64,000 nt of DNA from Planctomycetota bacterium. Its GTDB lineage: Bacteria; Planctomycetota; UBA1135; UBA2386. This document shows, in pieces, positions 1 to 7,797 of this stretch. Each line of letters starts with the position of its first letter. Position 1 is the stretch's first letter. The translations under genes and the position numbers were made by a program. The stretch is from positions 1-64,000 of the forward strand of contig JALORC010000010.1 of assembly GCA_025459175.1 (NCBI GenBank). The letters run 5' to 3'. Below the pieces are notes generated by a model that saw only the letters and a list, made by a program, of their open reading frames with translations, had not been told where the DNA came from and did no database searches.

Positions 1-6
1 CGCCGT

Positions 7-1461
7 TCAGAAGCCGGCGCGGCCCCAGATCCCGTTCGTCAGGCCGATCCCGAGCGCAGTCGCGCTCGGCACGTATACCGCCTGCAGCGCGAACGTGACC
101 CCGGCCAGCTGCGGCTGCAGCGGCAGCGCCAGACCGAACTGCCAGGTCGCGGTGGTCGTCGCCTGCAGCACGAAGCCGGTGGCCGGATCGAACCACACGT
201 CGCAACCGGCCACGCCGAGATGGATCGGGTTGGCTGGCTGCGCACCGAACGCGACGAGGCCGATCGCGCCCGCCGGCGCATCCGAACCGGAGACCGTCGC
301 GATCTGACCGAGCCGCGGCAGCGTCATGGCGATCGTCGGCAGGATCGGTCCCGCTGCGCAGTTGGCCGCCTTCGTCTCACGGAACGCGAGGATCTTGCCC
401 GACACGATCTGCCAGCCGCCGGTCGGGTTGGGCAGCGGACCGGCGACGCTCGCCGCGGAGTCACCGATCGCGAAGTCCCCGAAGCCGTCGCCATCGGCGT
501 CGCCGAGCCCCACCAGCTGTTCGCAGCGCAGCTGCGGACTCGCCGGGAACACCGCGAGCACGTCTCCCGTGGCGCCGGAGACGATCTCACAGCCCCCCGC
601 CGTGCCGTTCGGGACCACCTGACGACGCAGCGCGAGATCCGGCACGCCATCGGCATTGAGGTCGCCGAGCACCGCGAAGCGCGCGCCGTCGACGCCTGAG
701 AACGTGCGCAGCAGCGCCCCGGTCGACGCCGACAGGACCTTCACCGTGTCGTTGGCGCCGACCAGCAGCTCGTTGCGACCATCGCCGGTCAGATCGGCGG
801 CCGCGAGGTTCCGACCCGGCTCATAGAGCAACCACAGGCTCCACAACCCCCAGCTCAAGCTGGCCACGCGCACGACGCCGCCATCGCCGAACGCCACTTC
901 CGGCACGCCGTCGCCGGTGACGTCGCCGAGCGGCAGCATCGTCGCCGCCGCCGGATTGTTGAGCAGGAGTTGGCTGAGCGTGCTGCCGTCGAGGCCGCTC
1001 AGCACGAGCACCTCGGTCGCGAACATGGGGATCACCAGGACATCGCTGCGGCCGTCGCCGTTGCGATCGTCGATCGGGGCAACGGCCATGAACTGCGACG
1101 ACAGCTGCCAGAGCGGCGTCAGCGTGAGGCCGGAGATCGCGACCAAGGCCCCACTGGACCGGATCAGCAGGTCGGCAGCGCCGTCGAGGTTCATGTCGCC
1201 CCCGACGAACCGCTGCTGGCCACCCGACTGCAACAGGGTGCGCACCGACCCATTCGCCCCGGAGATGATGCTCAGCGTGGCCGGCACGAGGCCAGGGTTA
1301 CCGACCACCAGGTCGGGACGCTGATCGCCGTCGAGATCCCCTCCCGCGGCGAGGAACTCGCCGGTCAGCGCGTTCTGGGCCGGGCCGAAGCCCTGATGCA
1401 ACACCTGCTGGGCAGCGAGCGAGCCGAGCAGCAGCGGCACGAGCAACGGCGTACATCCCAT
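7..1461 (-). CDS. Exported FG-GAP/VCBS repeat protein
   Basis: A 484-residue exported protein, probably a beta-propeller at the cell surface or in the periplasm. The start at 1461 is chosen because it gives a signal peptide (hydrophobic core about residues 4-15, Ala-Gln-Gln after it); the open frame runs further upstream but into the divergent gene. Seven calcium-loop repeats of the FG-GAP/VCBS kind are visible, for example DLDGDQRPDL, DRNGDGRSDV, DVTGDGVPEV, DLNADGVPDL and DADGDGFGDF. The last 110 or so residues form the Gly/Ala/Pro-rich tail seen on other exported proteins of this window, ending with LTNGIWGRAGF. Ligand and role are unknown. It is divergent from the PLP enzyme gene, 97 bp apart. 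Confidence 0.85.
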   Translation of the reverse strand: MGCTPLLVPLLLGSLAAQQVLHQGFGPAQNALTGEFLAAGGDLDGDQRPDLVVGNPGLVPATLSIISGANGSVRTLLQSGGQQRFVGGDMNLDGAADLLIRSSGALVAISGLTLTPLWQLSSQFMAVAPIDDRNGDGRSDVLVIPMFATEVLVLSGLDGSTLSQLLLNNPAAATMLPLGDVTGDGVPEVAFGDGGVVRVASLSWGLWSLWLLYEPGRNLAAADLTGDGRNELLVGANDTVKVLSASTGALLRTFSGVDGARFAVLGDLNADGVPDLALRRQVVPNGTAGGCEIVSGATGDVLAVFPASPQLRCEQLVGLGDADGDGFGDFAIGDSAASVAGPLPNPTGGWQIVSGKILAFRETKAANCAAGPILPTIAMTLPRLGQIATVSGSDAPAGAIGLVAFGAQPANPIHLGVAGCDVWFDPATGFVLQATTTATWQFGLALPLQPQLAGVTFALQAVYVPSATALGIGLTNGIWGRAGF

Positions 1462-1558
1462 TGGCGCGATCTTCCCACCGATCGGCGCGAGCGCCAAGCC
1501 GCCGGCCGGATGCATCGGCCGCTGGCCTCCCGCCGGACCGCGCGCCACACTCGCGCGC

Positions 1559-2680
1559 GTGAACGCCGCCCCGCTGTCGTCCCTGCCGACGCCGTGCCTG
1601 CTGCTCGACGAAGCGCGCATGCGCCGCAATGTCGCCCGCATGGCGGGCCACGTGCACGGACTCGGCCCGGCGCTGCGCCCGCACGTGAAGACCGGCAAGT
1701 CGATCCCGATCGCGCTGGCGATGTGCGGCGGCGCGCCGGGGCCGATCACGGTGTCGACGCTGGCCGAGGCCGAAGCGTGCTTCGCCGCCGGGTTCCGCGA
1801 CGTGCTCTACGCGGTCGGCCTGCCGCCGAACAAGCTGCCCGCCGTGCAGGCGCTGCGGGCGCGCGGTTGCGACCTGATCGTGCTGGTCGACAACGTCGAC
1901 GCCGCGCGCGCGATCGCCGCCTGCCGCACCGCGATCCCGACGCTGCTCGAGATCGACAGCGACGACCACCGCGCCGGCGTGCGGCCCGGAGCAGCCGAGC
2001 TGCTGGCGATCGCCGCAGTGTTGCGCGACGGCGCCGAACTGCGCGGCGTGCTGACCCACGCGGGTGGCTCGTACGACTGCCGCACCGCGGCCGAACTCAC
2101 CGCGATGGCCGCACAGGAACGGGCCGCCGTCGTCGCCGCCGCGGAACGGCTGCGTGCGGCGGGACATCGCTGCCCGGTGGTCAGCATCGGTTCGACGCCT
2201 ACCGCGACGTTCGCGCGCGACCTGCGCGGCGTCACCGAAGTGCGCGTCGGCGTCTACGTGTTCATGGACCTGGTCATGGCGGGCCTCGGCGTGTGCAGCC
2301 TCGACGACCTCGCGCTGTCGGTGCTGGTCAGCGTGATCGGCCACCAGCGCGACAAGCACTGGCTCGTCACCGACGGCGGCTGGATGGCGCTGTCGCGCGA
2401 CCGCGGCACCAGCGGCCATGTTCACGATCGCGCCTACGGGCTCGTGTGCGACGCATCCGGCCGACCGCTCGGTGACCTCGTCGTGGCGCAGACCAACCAG
2501 GAACACGGCCTGATCGCGCGCGCCGACGGGGCGCCGTTCGACCTGAACCGTTTCCCGGTCGGCACGCTGCTGCGCGTGCTGCCGATCCACGCCTGTGCCA
2601 CGGCTGCGCAGCACGAGGGCTACCACGTGCTGCACGGCGATGCGGTCAGCGCCTGGTGGCCGCGCTGCCGCGGCTGGTGA
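1559..2680 (+). CDS. PLP-dependent D-threonine aldolase / D-serine dehydratase-like enzyme
   Basis: A 373-residue cytoplasmic enzyme with an alanine-racemase-type N-terminal barrel. The PLP lysine is in RPHVKTGKS (Lys44). Near the C terminus IHACAT (His about 344, Cys about 346) matches the zinc-binding His-x-Cys of the DSD1/D-threonine aldolase family. Members cleave or dehydrate D-beta-hydroxy amino acids; the exact substrate cannot be read from sequence. GTG start, with 97 bp separating it from the divergent FG-GAP gene. Full family length, no visible lesion. Codon use agrees with its neighbours. Family assignment is firm, substrate is open. Confidence 0.9.
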   Translation: MNAAPLSSLPTPCLLLDEARMRRNVARMAGHVHGLGPALRPHVKTGKSIPIALAMCGGAPGPITVSTLAEAEACFAAGFRDVLYAVGLPPNKLPAVQALRARGCDLIVLVDNVDAARAIAACRTAIPTLLEIDSDDHRAGVRPGAAELLAIAAVLRDGAELRGVLTHAGGSYDCRTAAELTAMAAQERAAVVAAAERLRAAGHRCPVVSIGSTPTATFARDLRGVTEVRVGVYVFMDLVMAGLGVCSLDDLALSVLVSVIGHQRDKHWLVTDGGWMALSRDRGTSGHVHDRAYGLVCDASGRPLGDLVVAQTNQEHGLIARADGAPFDLNRFPVGTLLRVLPIHACATAAQHEGYHVLHGDAVSAWWPRCRGW

Positions 2681-2918
2681 ACGACCTCGAGCAGGCGCGG
2701 CAGTTCAGTTGTCGAGCTTCTGGCAGGCCGGGATCGGCGAGTTCGGGCCGTACGTCGCGATCGGGTGGTCCTTGTCCAGGGGACCGACACCGAACAGGTC
2801 CCGCAGCATCCGGTGGCTGTAGGGGCGACGCGGCCCGGCGGTGCCGGGCGCATCGCGGCAACCCGAGCCGCACCCGGATTCCCTGCCCCCTTTGCGCCGC
2901 CTTCGGCATCTTCCCGAC
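2681..2918. other. Intergenic region with possible C-terminal gene fossil
   Basis: This spacer precedes the ECF sigma gene. On the minus strand, 2705 to about 2830 reads as an open frame ending in a stop with a plausible protein tail (HRMLRDLFGVGPLDKDHP, then a short run ending QKLDN). I cannot name the family and no start or upstream domain is visible, so it is at best the remnant of a lost gene. Confidence 0.25.
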
Positions 2919-3437
2919 ATGCGCGACGCTGGCCAGCCGGCCGTGGACCGAGTGCCGATCGACGACGCCTGGCGCGACCATGCCCCACGCGTGCGGCGCT
3001 ACCTGCGGTTCCTCGGCGCCGAACGGGACGTGGTCGACGACCTCGTGCAGGAAGCACTGCTGGCGGCGCTGCGGGCCTTCGGCCCCGGCGGCGCGCCGTT
3101 GCCGTGGCTGTTGACCACGGCGCGCAACCTGCGCGCACAGCACCTGCGTCGCCTCGGCCGCCGCCGCGAGATCGCCGACCTCGACCGGCTCGAGACGGCG
3201 TGGCACGAGCAGGCTCGCCCCGACGGCGGTGATGCGCAGCGGGACGCACTGGCCGTCTGCCTCGAGAACCTGCCCGAGCGCACCCGTTCGGCACTGGTGC
3301 ATCGCTACCGGGACGGGGCATCCCGGCACACCATCGCCCAGGCGATCGGCATCGGCGAAGAGGGCGTCAAGAGCTTGCTGGCGCGCGCCCGCGCACTGTT
3401 GGCCGACTGCATGCAACGGAGGTTGGATCATGACTGA
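2919..3437 (+). CDS. ECF-type RNA polymerase sigma factor
   Basis: A 172-residue sigma-70 family factor. Region 2 lies around residues 15-80 (YLRFLGAERDVVDDLVQEAL, then the -10 recognition helix with LLTTARNLRAQHLRRL). Region 4 follows at about 100-165, with a helix-turn-helix (TIAQAIGIGEEGVKSLLARAR). Start at the ATG at 2919; an upstream in-frame ATG at 2841 would add 26 unlikely residues. Its stop overlaps the next gene's start by 8 bp, so the two are translationally coupled. In such pairs the second product usually tethers the sigma factor at the membrane. Target promoters unknown. Confidence 0.92.
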   Translation: MRDAGQPAVDRVPIDDAWRDHAPRVRRYLRFLGAERDVVDDLVQEALLAALRAFGPGGAPLPWLLTTARNLRAQHLRRLGRRREIADLDRLETAWHEQARPDGGDAQRDALAVCLENLPERTRSALVHRYRDGASRHTIAQAIGIGEEGVKSLLARARALLADCMQRRLDHD

Positions 3438-4893
3438 GGCGAAGCAACCGGAACCGCTGCTCGGCAACGACCAGCTGCGGTTGGTCGACGTTCTGCTGGA
3501 GGAAGTGTGCGCTGGCCCCGTCGCACCAGCCCGGCTGCCGCCGTTGCGGCGCCATCGCGACCAGTGGTTGGTGGCAGCTCTGGTACTGATGGGCGTCGGC
3601 GTCGCGTTCGGCGTCGCGGTCCTGTCGCGGCCCGCCGCGAGCCCTGCCCAGGACCCACAACCGGCCCCGCGGCCGGCACCGGGTCCGACGCCGGATCCGA
3701 CCGCGTTGCTGCGGGAAGCGTTGGGCTCCGTGCTCGAGGTCGGCAAGGCGCCCACGCGAGATCACGATCTGGACTGGCTGGCCGTCTGGCGACCCGAGGT
3801 CACGGACGCGCCACGCAAGGCAGAGCAACCGCGATTGCCGTCCCCGTCCGACCCGGGACCGGGCACGATCTTCCTCCGTGACGAAGCGCTCAAGGCGCCG
3901 CGGCAGGTCGAGCCGCTACCACCCGATGTCGCGTTGCTGCGCGACCTGTTCCCGTCCGACGCGAGCCGTGCGTCGTTGTTGAGCGCGGAGTTCACCGACG
4001 CGGCCGAGCTGGCCCGACAGCCGAGCCATCTGTGGTCCCTGCGGTGCGACGGCGGCGACAGTTACGAGCTGGCGCAGGCGTTGCCGAGGTTCACGAGCCT
4101 GCGCCGCGTCGAGCTGGGTCCCTTGTTCGATGACCATGTCGCGAACGCGTTGGCCAACGGTCGACAGATCGAAGAACTGATCGCCGGTTGTCGCGGACTC
4201 ACCGACGAAGGGCTGCAGCGACTCACACGGCTCACATCGCTGCGGACCATGGTGCTGTGGGGCGACGTGTCCAAGCTCGCTGGTCGTGCGTTCCGGGACC
4301 TGCCTCGTCTCCAGACCCTTCGCCTCGCCGCGGCGATCGACACGCGGCGCCGCGGTCCTGGCGGGCTCGACCTGCTGCAGTCGGTGTTGCACATGTGGCA
4401 GCTCCACGAACTGCAACTCGTGCTGACGAGCCTGCCACCACCGAACAGCGACGGCCGCAGTCCGCTGCTGGCACCACTCGTGGCGATGCCGGCGCTGCGT
4501 CGCCTGAGTGTCGTCGTGCAGTCAGGGCCGGCAAGCGCCTTGGTCCGCGACCTCTCGTTGCTGCACCTCCAACGGCTGCAGATCCACAGCGAAGAGCTGA
4601 GCGCGGCCGACGTCGAGGCGCTGGCCGGTCTGCCCAGCCTGGTCGAGCTGCACCTCGGGGATGCGCAGTTCCAAGCACCCGAGGCGGCGGTCGCCTCACT
4701 CGCGCAACTCCCCCACCTGCGACGCCTCGTGCTCGGCCGCACCAATCTGTCGCTCACGGACTGCACCACGTTGATGCGCGAGCTGCCGGGATGCGTGATC
4801 TACGTGGACCGAGCCAGGCTTGCGGCGGACGGGACCATGGAATGGACCCGCTTCGCGCGATCCGCGGGCGCCGCGAACCGCTCGCCGCGGTGA
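3430..4893 (+). CDS. Membrane-anchored leucine-rich repeat protein, putative sigma regulator
   Basis: A 487-residue protein encoded immediately after, and overlapping, the ECF sigma gene. A short cytoplasmic N terminus (1-44) is followed by one membrane helix (about 46-66), a Pro-rich linker (about 68-95) and a large outer domain. From about residue 250 to 455 the outer domain carries degenerate leucine-rich repeats (LTRLTSLRTMVLWG, LPSLVELHLGDAQF, LPHLRRLVLGRTNL). The layout fits an anti-sigma factor whose outer repeats sense a signal. However, the N terminus lacks a recognisable zinc anti-sigma motif, so the regulatory role is inferred from position. Confidence 0.8.
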   Translation: MTEAKQPEPLLGNDQLRLVDVLLEEVCAGPVAPARLPPLRRHRDQWLVAALVLMGVGVAFGVAVLSRPAASPAQDPQPAPRPAPGPTPDPTALLREALGSVLEVGKAPTRDHDLDWLAVWRPEVTDAPRKAEQPRLPSPSDPGPGTIFLRDEALKAPRQVEPLPPDVALLRDLFPSDASRASLLSAEFTDAAELARQPSHLWSLRCDGGDSYELAQALPRFTSLRRVELGPLFDDHVANALANGRQIEELIAGCRGLTDEGLQRLTRLTSLRTMVLWGDVSKLAGRAFRDLPRLQTLRLAAAIDTRRRGPGGLDLLQSVLHMWQLHELQLVLTSLPPPNSDGRSPLLAPLVAMPALRRLSVVVQSGPASALVRDLSLLHLQRLQIHSEELSAADVEALAGLPSLVELHLGDAQFQAPEAAVASLAQLPHLRRLVLGRTNLSLTDCTTLMRELPGCVIYVDRARLAADGTMEWTRFARSAGAANRSPR

Positions 4894-4954
4894 CCACCGC
4901 GGCGGCAACGGCCCTGGCACCCGAGAGCAGTTTCCCGCACGCGCTCGATCCGGC

Positions 4955-6298
4955 TCACTGCAGCTGCGCCAGCACACCGGGCGGCACCAGGACGCCGCCG
5001 ATCGCGTGCACGAGGCCGTTCGCGGCCAGCACGTCGGTGGTCAGCACCGCCTGGCCGTCGAGCAGCAGGCCGTTCTGGCCCGTGGTCACGGGCACGGCCG
5101 GACCGAGCAGCGTCGGCAGACCCTGGCCGGCGCGCGCGGTGATCGAGCGGGCGGTCTGCGGCGTCGGCAGCACGTGGAACTGCAGGATCTGCGTCAGCAC
5201 CGGCAGGTTCACCGGTTGCAGCAGCTGCTGCAGCAGGCCGGCCGGCAGCGCCGCGAAGGCCGCGTCGGTCGGCGCCAGCACGGTGAACGGACCGGCCGCG
5301 GCGTCGGCGAAGGTCGCGGTCAGACCCGCCGCGTTCAGCGCCGCGACCAGCGTCGAGAAGCCGAGCTGCTGCGCGGTCGCGGCGATCGTGGCCGGCACCG
5401 ACAGCACCGCATCGAGCACGTGCACGACGCCGTTGGTGCACGGGATGTTGAAGCTGCGGAGGCGCGTGCCGTTGACCCGCGCCACTCCGCTGACGGCGGC
5501 GAACAGCACCGACGCACCCTGCACCGAGGACCGCAGTTCGGCGGCCAGCGCGGCCCCCGCGTTGGTGCGCGACGGCAGCACGTGGTAGGTCAGCAGGCGG
5601 GCCAGGTCGGCCTGGTTGGCCGGCAGCAGCAGCGAGTCGAGCGTGCCGGGCGGCAGAGCGGCGAACGCGGCGTCGGTCGGCGCCAGCACCGTGAACGGTC
5701 CCGGCCCGGACAGCGTCGCCGCGAGACCGGCGGCCTGCACCGCGGCGACCAACGTCGAGAAGCCGCGCGCCTGCAGCGTCGCGACCACCGACTGCGGCGG
5801 CAGCAGCACCGTGTCGACGACGTGCACGAAGCCGTTCGACGCGGCGACGTCGGCCGTCGTGACCTTGCCGTCGTTGACGAACAGATCGGTGCCGATCGCG
5901 TCGATCGCAATGGCCGCACCACCGAGGGTGGTCGCACCGGTCAACGTGCGCGCAGTCGTGCTCGGCACGGCGCCGGCGACCACGTGGTAGCGCAGGATGT
6001 CGATCAGCTGCTGGCGGTTGGCCGGCTGCAGCAGGCTGTCGACGGTGCCCGGCGGCAGCGCGGCGAACGCGGCGTCGCTCGGCGCGAACAGCGTCAGCTG
6101 GGCGGTGCCGGCGAGGTCGTCGTCGAGGCCGGCGGCCTGCAGCGCCGCGGCCAGCGTGTTCAGGCCGAGGCCTTGCAGCGAGCCGGTGATGGTCGGCGTG
6201 GCCGCGGACGGACCGGCATTGGAGTCATTGTCGGAGCAGCCAGCGAGGCCGAATGCCGCCATTGCGGCAAGGAGGGGCAGCGTACGGAGTGGTGCCAT
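4955..6298 (-). CDS. Fasciclin (FAS1) lipoprotein with three FAS1 domains
   Basis: A 447-residue lipoprotein: signal peptide with lipobox LAGC (Cys21), then an Asp/Asn/Ser linker. Three FAS1 domains follow at about 45-170, 178-305 and 310-440. Each domain has the H1 motif (LTLFAPSDAAFAALP, FTVLAPTDAAFAALP twice), the YH/FH element and the terminal VHVVDTVLLP-type H2 motif. FAS1 domains mediate adhesion or carbohydrate and surface contacts. The two outer repeats resemble each other closely, consistent with internal duplication. It converges with the leucine-rich gene. Single-gene unit, with an upstream region of about 175 bp. Confidence 0.93.
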   Translation of the reverse strand: MAPLRTLPLLAAMAAFGLAGCSDNDSNAGPSAATPTITGSLQGLGLNTLAAALQAAGLDDDLAGTAQLTLFAPSDAAFAALPPGTVDSLLQPANRQQLIDILRYHVVAGAVPSTTARTLTGATTLGGAAIAIDAIGTDLFVNDGKVTTADVAASNGFVHVVDTVLLPPQSVVATLQARGFSTLVAAVQAAGLAATLSGPGPFTVLAPTDAAFAALPPGTLDSLLLPANQADLARLLTYHVLPSRTNAGAALAAELRSSVQGASVLFAAVSGVARVNGTRLRSFNIPCTNGVVHVLDAVLSVPATIAATAQQLGFSTLVAALNAAGLTATFADAAAGPFTVLAPTDAAFAALPAGLLQQLLQPVNLPVLTQILQFHVLPTPQTARSITARAGQGLPTLLGPAVPVTTGQNGLLLDGQAVLTTDVLAANGLVHAIGGVLVPPGVLAQLQ

Positions 6299-6473
6299 GG
6301 GACGGGAAGGTGGTGTGGTGGTGACGGTGCCAGCCGTCGGGGGGCGGACGGCTGCGCAGGGAACGCCCGCAAGTTTCGGCTTCCGTGGCGCGGCGGATGC
6401 GGCCGCCCTCCAGCCGTCGTGCGAACGCGGCAGTTCGCCGCATCCTGTTACCAGCGCGGCGAGGCTCGGCCGC

Positions 6474-7565
6474 TCAGGCCCCGCCGGAATCCAGCGCCTC
6501 GATCAGCTCCGACAGACTCTCGACCGACGCCCCCGGCGCCGCATGCTCCAACCGCCGCATCACGGCATGCAGCAGCGCCCACAGTTCCGCCGCATGTGGC
6601 GCGGCGGGATCCGGCGCGCAGAAGTCGTCGTCCTGATGCCAGCAATGCACCTGGAACAGCCCATCGGCCCGCTGCACCAGGTAACCGTTCGCCTCGAGGG
6701 ACCCTTCGGCGATCCACCCGATGCAAGGCGTCCCCCGCGCGGCCTGCTCCACCGCGGCGGGCAGCACACCAGGGTCCAGTTCGGGCCGGTCGTTGCCCCA
6801 GCACCACCTCGCCACGTCCAGCAACGAGAGCCCGGCCAGCCGTTGCGCCCGCTGCGAATCCGCATGGGCACCGAGCAGTTGCCGCGGCGACAGCACCCGC
6901 AGGCCCAGGCCACCGTCCCCGAGATCGCCAGCCACGCCCCCCAAGGTGCGATAGAAAGCCAGCAGGCTCGCACCGAGCGGCGCCGGTGCCAGCGCTTGCA
7001 ACGCCGTGAGTTCCGAGTCGTCCGCAGCCGGTCCTAGCCGCACGAAGCTGCTGGCCACGCTGGCGAGGAACGCCGGAAAGCTCGTCCCGACCGGCAGACG
7101 GCGGCCCCGCAGTTCGACCTCGTACTGCTGCTGTCGCCACGCCTGCTGGTGCACTTGCTCGCGCCGCACGATCTCCAGCATCGCCATGGCCGCGGTCGCG
7201 GTCCGGTCGGGAAGCGCGGCGATGCGGGCCGCCCCGTCCGCCAGCGCCGCCTCGAGCTCCGGCAGCGCCAGCGCCGCGGGATCGCGCGCAGCCGTCGCCG
7301 CTGCCGCGGCCACCCGCTGCACGGGTATGGCAGGTACGGCTGACACAGCTGCCACCGGCGACGCCGCAGCCGCCGCTCGATGCGCGGCACGCAGCGCACG
7401 CAACCGCTGCCGCTGGGCCTCGCTGCTGGACGGCGCGTAGATCCGCCCCTCGACACACTGTGCCCAGATGTCGTCGCGCGGCTGCCACGCTTCCAGCAAG
7501 GTCGTGATGCCTTCGACATCCTCACGGGCGAGGAGCGGCTGCAGCTGTTCGAGGAGCTTGTGCAT
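6474..7565 (-). CDS. SMI1/KNR4-like (SUKH) protein
   Basis: A 363-residue protein without signal peptide or membrane helix. The start at 7565 is preferred because the longer frame adds basic, low-complexity sequence. The N-terminal half is Ala-rich and helical. The C-terminal half (about 180-345) has SMI1/KNR4 traits: LGASLLAFYRTLGGVAGD followed by LRVLSPRQLL, then IGWIAEGSLEANGYLVQ. In bacteria this fold is common as an immunity protein to secreted toxins and as a ligand-binding domain. No toxin gene is adjacent, so the immunity role is not supported here. Divergent from the exported protein gene that follows. Confidence 0.6.
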   Translation of the reverse strand: MHKLLEQLQPLLAREDVEGITTLLEAWQPRDDIWAQCVEGRIYAPSSSEAQRQRLRALRAAHRAAAAASPVAAVSAVPAIPVQRVAAAAATAARDPAALALPELEAALADGAARIAALPDRTATAAMAMLEIVRREQVHQQAWRQQQYEVELRGRRLPVGTSFPAFLASVASSFVRLGPAADDSELTALQALAPAPLGASLLAFYRTLGGVAGDLGDGGLGLRVLSPRQLLGAHADSQRAQRLAGLSLLDVARWCWGNDRPELDPGVLPAAVEQAARGTPCIGWIAEGSLEANGYLVQRADGLFQVHCWHQDDDFCAPDPAAPHAAELWALLHAVMRRLEHAAPGASVESLSELIEALDSGGA

Positions 7566-7797
7566 GAGGACAGCGGCCGCCGGTGACGACGGCGACGGCC
7601 GGATGTTCGGACCCGTGTAGCGAACCGCGGCGCCGCCAGCCATGAAGGACTGCTGCCTTCGCAGGCAATTGCCGGTCGGTCGACGCCGGGCCGCGCCATC
7701 ACCGCTTCTGCTCGAGCTTCCACGGGCTGCGGAAGCCACCAGAAACCGAAACCCTCACGAAGGCGCAAATCGCCGGCGGCTCGCGCCATCTCGGTGC

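Noticed and set aside
13..14. Toxin-immunity role for the SMI1/KNR4-like gene at 6474
   Set aside because: No polymorphic toxin or secretion gene adjacent; the fold alone does not show it.
970..2475. Long plus-strand open frame of about 500 codons overlapping the FG-GAP and PLP genes
   Set aside because: Arg/Ala/Gly-rich, no domain, lies antisense and out of frame to two good genes; typical high-GC shadow.
4820..7009. 729-codon plus-strand frame over the fasciclin and SMI1-like genes
   Set aside because: Low-complexity Arg/Gly/His product, antisense to clear FAS1 domains.
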